Shown here: in pieces, positions 1-7,009 of the stretch
Position numbering within the stretch: position 1 is the stretch's first letter
Layout of the letters: each line of letters starts with the position of its first letter
Source: Roseateles sp.
Lineage (GTDB): Bacteria > Pseudomonadota > Gammaproteobacteria > Burkholderiales > Burkholderiaceae_C
Direction of reading: 5' to 3'
Length of the DNA stretch: 64,000 nt
Assembly (NCBI GenBank): GCA_019234295.1
Contig: JAFALK010000012.1
Span: 35,669-99,668, forward strand
The notes under the pieces: model-generated
Told to the model about the DNA's origin: nothing
Seen by the model: the letters and a program-made list of their open reading frames with translations, nothing else
Database searches by the model: none
Position numbers and translations under genes: made by a program

Positions 1-35
1 GGACCATCAAGAAGAGCACTGCATTCGAGCTCTAG
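1..35 (+). CDS. C-terminal end of an upstream gene (partial)
   Basis: Reading from base 3, the window opens with eleven codons ending in TAG at 33-35 (TIKKSTAFEL). The third codon positions are mostly G or C, as in the neighbouring genes, so this is plausibly the tail of a gene that begins outside the window and runs convergently into the gabR-like gene. Too little is present to name a product. Confidence 0.35.
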   Translation, partial: TIKKSTAFEL

Positions 36-114
36 GCGTGGCCGTACGCGACAGCCTGACCTGGATTTCTCGCAAAGGCCGCGGGACCCTGGCGTGGCGC
101 TTTGGATGTGGACC

Positions 115-1596
115 TCAACGCTTGCCGAGGGCCTTGCGCACCACCGCCGCCAGCCGTCCGAACGCGGGTGCTATCTCCTCCTCCCGCACCGTGCCGTAGC
201 CCAGTATCAGGCCGTTCAACGGCGCTGGCCGGCGCATCGAGTACAGCGACAGCGGCCGTGTGATGATGCCGGCGCGCAGGGCCTCGAGCGACGTGGCACG
301 GTCATCCAACTCAGGCGGCAGGCCCAGCATCAGGTGCAGGCCGGCGTTGCCTCCGGCGACGGGTAGCCGCTCGCCGAACTGCGAGCCGATGGTTTCAATC
401 AAGGCTGCGCGGCGGGCCGCGTAAACGGCGCGCATGCGCCGAATGTGGCTCGCGTAATGGCCCTCGGCGATGAAGCTTGCGAGCACGGCCTGCTGCAGGC
501 TCTGGCCTTCGCGGAACAGCTCACCGAGCGCGCGCGCGAAGGCGTCCACCAGCTCCGGCGGCAGCACGAGGTAGGCCAGGCGCAGCGAGGGGAAAAGGGT
601 CTTGGAGAACGTGCCCAGATAGATCACGCGCCCCTGGGCGTCGAGACCTTGCAAGGCGGGCAGGGGGCGGGCGTCGTAGCGGAACTCGCTGTCGTAATCG
701 TCCTCGACCATCCATACACCGTGCGCGGCCGCGTACTCCAGCAGTTGGCGGCGCCGACCATGGCTCATCAGTGCGCCGGTCGGGTACTGGTGCGACGGCG
801 AGCAAAACATCAGCTTCGGCGGCTGGCGGAGCTGCCGGGCCGAAGGCGCCATGCCTTCGGCATCGATCTCGACAGGCAGGGGATGCAATCCGGCATTGGC
901 GAAGACGCTGCGCGCCCCCCAGTACCCCGGGTCTTCGAGCCAGACGCTATCTCCGCGGTCGGCGAGTAACTGGGCGATCAGGTGCAGCGACTGCTGCGTG
1001 CCGCTGGTGACGACGATCTGCTCGGGCACGCAGTTGACACCGCGCGTGCCTTGCAGATAGTCGGCAATGGCTTGACGCAGGCCGGCGTCGCCGCCACCCG
1101 TGGCGTAGCTCATCTGCTGCGGCGAGGCGCGCCGCCAGGTCCGCAGATGCAGGCGGTTCCAGACCGCGGTGGGGAAGAGTCGGACCTCAGGTACGCCGGG
1201 CACAAAGGCGCCCCATTGCTGCGAGCCGGCGCCGGCTCGCGCCAGCAACTCGCCGCCACGCCGGGACAGCGAAGCGGCACGCGGCGGTCGCACGGCCGTC
1301 GCCGTCAGGCGCGGCGCCAGCGGCGCCACATAGGTGCCGCGCCCGACGCCGGCCCGTACATAGCCTTCCAGCGCCAGCTGCTCGTAAACATGGACGACGG
1401 TGTTGCGTGCGATGCCCAGAGCCTGCGCCAGCACCCGCGTCGGCGGTAGTTTGCCGCCGGCACCGAGCGCTCCGTCGCGGATCCCGCGCTGCAAGATGGT
1501 GTAGAGCTGGCGATGGTCCGCGAGCGGGCTCTGGCGGTCAAAATGGGCCTGCACATAGTCCGGCAGGGCTACTTCAGGTCTCTTATTTGGTTCCAT
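115..1596 (-). CDS. gabR: MocR/GabR-family PLP-dependent transcriptional regulator
   Basis: A 493-residue protein with the two-part MocR architecture: an N-terminal GntR winged helix (about residues 27-92, with the KLPPTRVLAQAL and GIARNTVVHVYEQL helices) and a class-I aminotransferase-like domain (about 125-490). The PLP-binding lysine should be K332 in the GTFSKTLFPSLRL motif, preceded by the EDDYDSEFRY loop. Family members bind DNA through the winged helix and sense PLP plus a ligand with the aminotransferase fold. The gene diverges from gabT-gabD across an 81-bp gap that carries repeated TTGG..CCA elements, so the likely role is GABA-responsive control of gabTD and of itself. The symbol rests on this context; PdxR- or TauR-like specificity cannot be excluded from sequence alone. 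Confidence 0.85.
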   Translation of the reverse strand: MEPNKRPEVALPDYVQAHFDRQSPLADHRQLYTILQRGIRDGALGAGGKLPPTRVLAQALGIARNTVVHVYEQLALEGYVRAGVGRGTYVAPLAPRLTATAVRPPRAASLSRRGGELLARAGAGSQQWGAFVPGVPEVRLFPTAVWNRLHLRTWRRASPQQMSYATGGGDAGLRQAIADYLQGTRGVNCVPEQIVVTSGTQQSLHLIAQLLADRGDSVWLEDPGYWGARSVFANAGLHPLPVEIDAEGMAPSARQLRQPPKLMFCSPSHQYPTGALMSHGRRRQLLEYAAAHGVWMVEDDYDSEFRYDARPLPALQGLDAQGRVIYLGTFSKTLFPSLRLAYLVLPPELVDAFARALGELFREGQSLQQAVLASFIAEGHYASHIRRMRAVYAARRAALIETIGSQFGERLPVAGGNAGLHLMLGLPPELDDRATSLEALRAGIITRPLSLYSMRRPAPLNGLILGYGTVREEEIAPAFGRLAAVVRKALGKR

Positions 1597-1632
1597 AAAT
1601 ATTCACAAATTGGATCCATTGGTAGTTCCAAT
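1587..1632. promoter_or_regulatory. Candidate GabR operator: repeated TTGG-CCAT elements
   Basis: The short, AT-richer gap between gabR and gabT holds TTGGTTCCAT (1587-1596) and TTGGATCCAT (1610-1619), nine of ten bases identical and starting 23 bp apart, followed by a looser TTGGTAGTTCCAAT at 1619-1632. MocR regulators normally bind two direct repeats about two helical turns apart, which fits. The first copy overlaps the gabR start codon, which would allow autorepression. Confidence 0.5.
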
Positions 1633-1677
1633 CTAACCATAGACTGGGGCCATCCTAGATGGCCGGAGACCTTCCGC

Positions 1678-2952
1678 ATGACCAGCAATACCAGCATCGA
1701 CGCGCGCCGCGTCGCCGCCACGCCACGCGGCGTGGGCATTGGCTTTCCCTCTATCTATGCTCAGCGCGCGCTGAACGCCGAGCTGTGGGACGTGGAAGGA
1801 CGTCGCTACATCGATTTCGGCTCGGGAATTGCCGTGCTCAATACCGGCCATTGTCATCCGCGAGTCGTCGCGGCGATCCGCGCCCAGCTCGACTGCTTCA
1901 CCCACACGGCCTACCAGGTCGTGCCCTATGAAAGCGCCGTACACCTGGCCGAACGCCTGAACCGAATCACGCCGGGCTCGCACCCCAAGAAGACGGCCTT
2001 CTTCACGACCGGTGCCGAGGCGGTGGAGAACGCGATCAAGATTGCTCGTCACCATACGCGCCGCTCCGGCGTGATTGCCCTTGGCGGCGCCTTCCACGGT
2101 CGCACCTACATGGGTATGGCATTGACGGGCAAGGTCGCGCCCTACAAGCAGGGCTTCGGACCCTTTCCGGCTAGCGTCTACCATGTGCCGGCGCCGATCG
2201 CACTGCACGGCGTCAGCGTCGACGACTCGCTGCGCGCCCTCGAGCAGCTGTTCAAGTCGGACATCGAACCCGAGCAGGTCGCCGCCATCATCGTCGAGCC
2301 TGTGCAGGGCGAGGGCGGCTTCTACCAGCAGCCCCTGGATTTCATGCGGGCGCTGCGCGAGGTTTGCGACCGTCATGGCATCGTGCTGATCGCCGACGAG
2401 ATCCAGACCGGCTTCGCCCGCACCGGCAAGCTGTTCGCGATGGAACATTACGACGTGCTGCCCGACTTGATGACCCTGGCCAAGAGCTTGGCCGGCGGCA
2501 CGCCGCTGTCGGCTGTCTGCGGCCGCGCCGAGATCATGGACGCGCCCGCGCCTGGCGGCCTCGGCGGCACCTATGCCGGCAATGCGCTGGCCATCGCCGC
2601 CGCCCACGCCGTGCTCGACGTGATCGAGGACGAGCAGCTCTGCGCCCGCGCCGAGCGCCTCGGCGCCACGCTCAAGGCCAGGCTGGAGGGCCTGCGCACG
2701 GGCGTCCCGCAGATCAGCGATGTGCGCGGCCCCGGTGCGATGGTGGCGGTCGAGTTTGCCAAGGCCGACGGTACGCCGGACCCTGACTTCACCAAGGTCG
2801 TCCAGCAGCGCGCCAAGGATGCCGGCCTGCTGCTGCTGAGTTGCGGCACCTACGGCAATGTGCTGCGCTTTCTGTTCCCGCTGACGATCGAGGACGCGCT
2901 GTTCGAGGAGGGCCTGGCTATCCTCACCAAGGCCCTCAAGGCGGAGGCCTGA
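1678..2952 (+). CDS. gabT: 4-aminobutyrate aminotransferase
   Basis: A 424-residue class-III PLP aminotransferase that moves the amino group of GABA to 2-oxoglutarate, giving succinate semialdehyde. Visible features are the TTGAEAVENAIKIAR cofactor loop (about 110-124), VEPVQGEGGF (207-215), the D240 region LIADEIQTGFARTGK and the Schiff-base lysine K269 in TLAKSLAGG. The ATG at 1678 is chosen because GGAG lies about ten bases upstream and the length matches the family (about 425). A longer reading from 1513 would run into the gabR N-terminus and the operator. The stop is one base from the gabD start, so the two are co-transcribed. Confidence 0.93.
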   Translation: MTSNTSIDARRVAATPRGVGIGFPSIYAQRALNAELWDVEGRRYIDFGSGIAVLNTGHCHPRVVAAIRAQLDCFTHTAYQVVPYESAVHLAERLNRITPGSHPKKTAFFTTGAEAVENAIKIARHHTRRSGVIALGGAFHGRTYMGMALTGKVAPYKQGFGPFPASVYHVPAPIALHGVSVDDSLRALEQLFKSDIEPEQVAAIIVEPVQGEGGFYQQPLDFMRALREVCDRHGIVLIADEIQTGFARTGKLFAMEHYDVLPDLMTLAKSLAGGTPLSAVCGRAEIMDAPAPGGLGGTYAGNALAIAAAHAVLDVIEDEQLCARAERLGATLKARLEGLRTGVPQISDVRGPGAMVAVEFAKADGTPDPDFTKVVQQRAKDAGLLLLSCGTYGNVLRFLFPLTIEDALFEEGLAILTKALKAEA

Positions 2953-2953
2953 G

Positions 2954-4417
2954 ATGCTCACGCTCAAGGACCCCGGCCTGCTGCGCCAGCAGGCCTATGT
3001 GGCCGGCGAATGGGTGGATGCCGACAAGCGCGAGGCCGTGGCCATCGTGCGCAACCCGGCCACGGGCGAGCAGATCGGCACAGTGCCGATGTGCGGCGAG
3101 GCCGAGACCGAGCGCGCCATTGACGCCGCCGACGAGGCCCAGCGCCGCTGGGGTGCGCAGCCCGCTCGGCAGCGCGCTGCCGTTCTGCGCAAGCTTAACG
3201 ATCTCATGCTGGCGAACCAGGACGACCTGGCCCTGATTCTGACGTCCGAGCAGGGCAAGCCCTTGGCCGAGGCCAGGGGCGAGATCATCTACGCGGCTTC
3301 CTTCATCGAATGGTTTGCCGAGGAGGCGCGTCGCATCTACGGAGAGACGATTCCGGCGCCGATGGGGGACCGCCGCATCCAGGCGATCCGCCAGAGCGTC
3401 GGTACGACCGCCGCGATCACGCCGTGGAACTTCCCGATCGCAATGATCACGCGCAAGGTCGGCCCGGCACTGGCGGCGGGCTGCTCGATGGTCGTCAAGC
3501 CGGCCCTGCAGACGCCATACTCGGCGCTCGCCTTTGCCGTGCTGGCCGAGCGCGCCGGCGTACCGCCGGGCCTGCTGTCCATCGTCACCGGTTCGGCCAG
3601 CGAGATCGGCGGCGAGCTCACGCGCAGCTCGAAAGTTCGAAAACTCTCGTTCACGGGCTCGACCGAGGTCGGCCGCCTGCTGATGCGCCAGTCGGCCGAC
3701 ACGATCAAGAAGCTCTCGTTGGAGCTCGGCGGCAACGCACCCTTCATCGTCTTCGACGATGCCGACCTGGACGCGGCGGTCGAGGGTGCCATGGTCTCAA
3801 AGTTCCGCAACGCCGGCCAGACCTGCGTCTGCGCCAACCGCATCTATGTTCAGCGTGGTGTGCTCGAGGCCTTCAGCGCCAAGCTCGTGGCGCGGGTCGA
3901 GGCGCTCAAGGTCGGCGCCGGCGTGGAGGTCGGCGTCACCCAGGGCCCGCTGATCGATGTCAAGGCCGTGGCCAAGGTCGAGGAGCACATTGCCGATGCG
4001 CTGTCCAAGGGGGCGCGCGTGCTGACAGGCGGCAAGCGCCATGCGCTCGGCGGCCAGTTCTTCGAGCCCACCGTGATCGCCGGCGTGCACGCCGGCATGA
4101 AGGTGGCGCGCGAGGAGACGTTCGGCCCGCTTGCGCCCATCTTTGCCTTCGACACCGAGGCCGAGGTGCTCGCCTTGGCCAACGACACGGAGTTCGGTCT
4201 GGCTGCCTATTTCTATAGCCGCGACATCGGCCGCATCACCCGCGTGACCGAGCGGCTGGAGGCCGGCATGGTCGGCGTGAACACGGGCCTGATTTCCACG
4301 GCCGAGGCGCCGTTCGGCGGCATCAAGCAGTCGGGCCTGGGTCGCGAGGGATCGCGCCACGGGCTCGACGACTACCTGGAGATCAAGTACGTTTGCCTGG
4401 CCGGCATCGACGGTTGA
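2954..4417 (+). CDS. gabD: Succinate-semialdehyde dehydrogenase (NAD(P)+)
   Basis: A 487-residue aldehyde dehydrogenase of the succinate/glutarate semialdehyde type. It contains the Rossmann entry ITPWNFPIAM (155-164), the general base E257 in LELGGNAPF and the catalytic cysteine C291 in NAGQTCVCANR; the CxC spacing is usual in GabD. It oxidises the product of GabT to succinate, completing the GABA shunt. The start lies one base after the gabT stop (TGAGATG), indicating translational coupling. No clear terminator follows; the next 250 bp are noncoding. Confidence 0.92.
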   Translation: MLTLKDPGLLRQQAYVAGEWVDADKREAVAIVRNPATGEQIGTVPMCGEAETERAIDAADEAQRRWGAQPARQRAAVLRKLNDLMLANQDDLALILTSEQGKPLAEARGEIIYAASFIEWFAEEARRIYGETIPAPMGDRRIQAIRQSVGTTAAITPWNFPIAMITRKVGPALAAGCSMVVKPALQTPYSALAFAVLAERAGVPPGLLSIVTGSASEIGGELTRSSKVRKLSFTGSTEVGRLLMRQSADTIKKLSLELGGNAPFIVFDDADLDAAVEGAMVSKFRNAGQTCVCANRIYVQRGVLEAFSAKLVARVEALKVGAGVEVGVTQGPLIDVKAVAKVEEHIADALSKGARVLTGGKRHALGGQFFEPTVIAGVHAGMKVAREETFGPLAPIFAFDTEAEVLALANDTEFGLAAYFYSRDIGRITRVTERLEAGMVGVNTGLISTAEAPFGGIKQSGLGREGSRHGLDDYLEIKYVCLAGIDG

Positions 4418-4543
4418 GCCGTGCAGTGCACATCCGCGTCAACGACCGTGAGACCGAGGAGCCCATCGGGCCAGAACCCAATGGGCCCATTCGTCGTTGC
4501 TGCCTTGTTGTGGAGGCCGATCCCACGCCTCGCCGGCGCTCAT

Positions 4544-4571
4544 TGAGACTTGCTGAATGAGACTTGCTGAA
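4544..4571 (+). repeat. Perfect 14-bp tandem duplication
   Basis: TGAGACTTGCTGAA occurs twice back to back (4544-4557 and 4558-4571) in the noncoding gap upstream of the cupin gene. The perfect identity suggests a recent slippage duplication; no function is apparent. Confidence 0.7.
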
Positions 4572-4669
4572 GTCGCGACATCACCAGAGTTCCGCTGGCT
4601 TGGAGCACGCCGTGATGATCGACGGACGGCGTTGCCATTGAATGCATAAATAACTGAGGTCTGCATCGC

Positions 4670-5032
4670 ATGCAAATATGCAAGCTTCCTGTCTGTCCGA
4701 TCGAACCTGAGGTGTACTTCTTGCCCCGCGAGAAGCTCATCTCCGGCAATCCCCGTCAAACGCTTTGGATGCACTACACCGATCCGACCAAGCAGTTCTT
4801 TGTTGGTGAGTGGCACAGTGAAGTGGGCAAATGGAAAATTGCTTACACCGAAGAGGAGTATTGCAAAGTGATCGAGGGCACGAGCGTGATCACTGACGAC
4901 CAGGGCAATTCGATCACGCTCTCGGCGGGTGAGTCCTTTGTCGTCCCGCGCGGCTTTCACGGCACATGGGAGGTTGTCGCGCCCACGCGCAAGACATTCG
5001 TGCTCTATGACGCTGGCGAGCCCTGTCGTTGA
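4670..5032 (+). CDS. Small cupin-domain protein
   Basis: A 120-residue single-domain cupin. The core reads KWKIAYTEEEYCKVIEGT, then SVITDDQGNSITLSAGESFVVPRGFHGTWEV, matching the two cupin motifs of the EutQ/ureidoglycine aminohydrolase-like group (DUF861). Metal ligands are not complete in the first motif, as is common in this group. It stands alone: about 250 noncoding bases on the left and about 300 on the right. The substrate is unknown. The length is normal for the family, and the ATG at 4670 has GAGG about 15 bases upstream. Confidence 0.75.
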   Translation: MQICKLPVCPIEPEVYFLPREKLISGNPRQTLWMHYTDPTKQFFVGEWHSEVGKWKIAYTEEEYCKVIEGTSVITDDQGNSITLSAGESFVVPRGFHGTWEVVAPTRKTFVLYDAGEPCR

Positions 5033-5329
5033 TTCAGCACTGTTTCTCAATTTGACGTTCTGCGCGATCCAGCTTGCAAACCGGCGCCCGCGCTTTGGCA
5101 AGCCTGACGGACTCAGCGGCGGCGTGGACATACACTTCGCCCAGGGCCGAGAGAACTCTTGGTGTCGAAGGCTCCTGGGAGGGGGCGCGCTTGGGTTCTA
5201 CCGAGCGAGGTCTATCCTGGTGGAAGGTGGTTGCAGAAGTGCCTGGATTCGAAGATGCGGAACCCGACTCCGGCGTGTTTGATTGGGTCTGGCTAGGGGC
5301 TCACGCGTGTGCCATTCGCTTCGCGGGAG

Positions 5330-5548
5330 ATGTCCGACTTGACCGCGATCGCCTTGACCGCGTTTGCCTTGACCGCGGCCGTGCGCGCGTCGGGGCGACG
5401 CGACGAAAGCTGCCCCGTGATTGTCGTAGCCAGCGGTCACAAGCCGCTGCCGTCGCACGTGAAGATCAGGGCGCGCATCCGCGGGGATTCAAAGCTGGCG
5501 CGCCAGCTTCTGGAACATGTCAATGAATTGAAGGGGGAGCTCGATTGA
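5330..5548 (+). CDS. Possible small protein upstream of the deacetylase
   Basis: A 72-codon open frame from ATG 5330 (GTG 5309 is an alternative) whose codon choice resembles that of the surrounding genes. The stop TGA overlaps the TTG start of the polysaccharide deacetylase (ATTGA at 5544-5548), a geometry typical of translational coupling. The N-terminal third is the repeat-derived LTAIALTAFALTAAV stretch and the rest is a basic segment ending in LLEHVNELKGELD. I recognise no family. It may be a genuine small gene or an open frame produced by GC-rich sequence; the 300 bases before it (5033-5329) show nothing I can support. Confidence 0.35.
   Translation: MSDLTAIALTAFALTAAVRASGRRDESCPVIVVASGHKPLPSHVKIRARIRGDSKLARQLLEHVNELKGELD
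5338..5380 (+). repeat. 15-bp tandem repeat (2.9 copies)
   Basis: CTTGACCGCGATCGC (5338-5352), CTTGACCGCGTTTGC (5353-5367) and a partial CTTGACCGCGGCC (5368-5380) follow each other directly. The unit is a multiple of three, so within the small open frame that covers it the repeat encodes LTA(I/F)A units without changing frame. Confidence 0.7.
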
Positions 5549-6456
5549 GCGCGTTGGTCTCGTTCACGCGGGTCTTGGCCTGCTTTGTGCTGGGTGTGGG
5601 TCTCCAGGCGGCGGCTGAGACGCCGGCCGTCGTGTCGGGCGCTGCCTCGGCGACCGCGTCGGCTCCGGTTCCGGCTTCGGCGCCGAAGCCGGAACCGACG
5701 CGCTCGCCCACTGACCCGCATCGCCGCGCCCACCTGACGCGCCTCTACGAGCGGCTGACGGTGGACGCGGAGGAGCTCAAGCGACAGTGCCGCTTCGAAT
5801 CCGACATCGCCACGGCGCCACCGAAGGGCCAGGTCGCCCTGAGCTTCGATGACGGCCCTGAACCCGAGCAGACCGAGCGCATCTTGGAGGTGCTGGACCG
5901 CTTCGACATCCCGGCCACCTTCTTCTTCATCGGCGAGAAGATGCAGAAGTACCCCGAGCTGGTGCAGAAGGTGCTGGACAAAAAGCGCCACCTGATCGGC
6001 AGCCATTCCTGGTCGCACCCGAACTTTCACGACATCCCGGCAACCGAGCAAGCCAGCGAGATCAGCAAGGGCCTGGCCCAGATGCCGGATCAGGCGGCCC
6101 TCAAGATCTTCCGGTACCCCTACGGAAACTCCAGCTGCGCCGGCAACGAGCTGCTGCATGCTCAGGGCTACCACATCGTCGGATGGCATGTGGACACCTG
6201 CGACTGGGCCTTCGACCGCCATGGCACGGTCGATGCGCACGAGGCCCTGTCCTGTGGCGTGGGCTCGCAGTACCGCAGTGATTTCGTGGGGCATGTGGCC
6301 GCGGCCGTCAGGGCGCGGCGCGGCGGGATCGTGCTCATGCACGAGATCCACCCCAACACCCTGGCCAAGCTGTCCGAGCTGATCGAGGAGATCCGCAAGG
6401 ACGGCTTCACCTTCACGCGTCTGGACGATCCGGCGCTGGCGGCGTCCTTGCGCTGA
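5545..6456 (+). CDS. Secreted polysaccharide deacetylase family protein
   Basis: A 303-residue NodB-homology carbohydrate esterase (CE4-like), expected to remove N- or O-acetyl groups from a cell-wall or surface polysaccharide. It has a signal peptide (residues 1-24), an Ala/Pro-rich linker, and then the metal and catalytic motif SFDDGP (D102-D103) and the HSWSHP metal ligands (H154, H158). RYPYGN and WHVDTCDW form motifs 3-4, and MHEIHPNT near the C-terminus supplies the last conserved His. The start is TTG at 5545, chosen for the strong AAGGGGGAG ribosome site at 5531-5539. Its 3' end overlaps the convergent rhombosortase gene by 44 bp. Confidence 0.85.
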   Translation: MSALVSFTRVLACFVLGVGLQAAAETPAVVSGAASATASAPVPASAPKPEPTRSPTDPHRRAHLTRLYERLTVDAEELKRQCRFESDIATAPPKGQVALSFDDGPEPEQTERILEVLDRFDIPATFFFIGEKMQKYPELVQKVLDKKRHLIGSHSWSHPNFHDIPATEQASEISKGLAQMPDQAALKIFRYPYGNSSCAGNELLHAQGYHIVGWHVDTCDWAFDRHGTVDAHEALSCGVGSQYRSDFVGHVAAAVRARRGGIVLMHEIHPNTLAKLSELIEEIRKDGFTFTRLDDPALAASLR

Positions 6457-7009
6457 CCAAGGGGCGGGCAAGCTTGCGCAAGACGTAGGCCGACACGCAG
6501 CCGGAGATCGCCCCGCTCAGGTGCGCGAAGGGGGCGATGGCGATGTCCCAGCCGCTGCGCGCTTGAGTGGCGGGGCCAAACGGATCCTCAAGCCAGAGCT
6601 TGAGAAGCAGGCCGGCGAACAGGGCGAGCGCGACCTTGCGCTCCCGGCCCGGTCTGGTTAGTAGCTCCATCGCAATGACGGCCACGCCCGCGTGCAGCAC
6701 GCTCGACAAGCCGCCATAGCTGACCAGGTCGGGGCGCAGCAGCAGACCCCATTGCGTCAAGGGCCAGGCGATCAACCAGGCCACGCTGGAGCGCGCGGGC
6801 AGCCGTGCCACGGAGCCGAGCAGCCCCACGGCCGCACAGCCGGCCAGGTTGGCGATCAGGTGCTGCAGGCTCAGGTGCGCAAAGGGCGCGCTGAAGGCGC
6901 GCCAGGGCTGGTCCGGGTGCCACAACAGCTCATCACGGTCGAGCGGCCAGGCCAGCAAGGCCAGCGCCGCGAAGGCGCTGGCCGTGATCAGCCAAAGACG
7001 GCGCGCCAC
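6413..7009 (-). CDS. rrtA: Rhombosortase (rhomboid-family GlyGly-CTERM protease)
   Basis: A 198-residue polytopic membrane protein of the compact rhomboid type that processes proteins carrying a GlyGly-CTERM tail. Visible are the HLSLQHLIANL motif (H45, H50, N54), the serine nucleophile in YGGLSSVLH (S102, in the GxS position) and the catalytic histidine in FAHLSGAISG (H163), with hydrophobic segments between. GTG 7009 is the start that places the first membrane helix at the N-terminus; it overlaps the glnE 3' end by 22 bp, implying coupling to glnE. The probable substrate in this window is the subtilisin-like protease at 33,505-35,559, about 27 kb away. The GxSS rather than GxSG serine loop is a small deviation. 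Confidence 0.82.
   Translation of the reverse strand: MARRLWLITASAFAALALLAWPLDRDELLWHPDQPWRAFSAPFAHLSLQHLIANLAGCAAVGLLGSVARLPARSSVAWLIAWPLTQWGLLLRPDLVSYGGLSSVLHAGVAVIAMELLTRPGRERKVALALFAGLLLKLWLEDPFGPATQARSGWDIAIAPFAHLSGAISGCVSAYVLRKLARPLVSARTPPAPDRPDA

Noticed and set aside
4461..4490. Possible terminator after gabD (GCCCAT...ATGGGC)
   Set aside because: Six-bp arms, a long loop and no T tract; not convincing as a rho-independent terminator.
5033..5329. Short overlapping frames between the cupin gene and the small ORF
   Set aside because: No frame keeps local codon usage or shows a domain; no structured RNA could be seen by eye.
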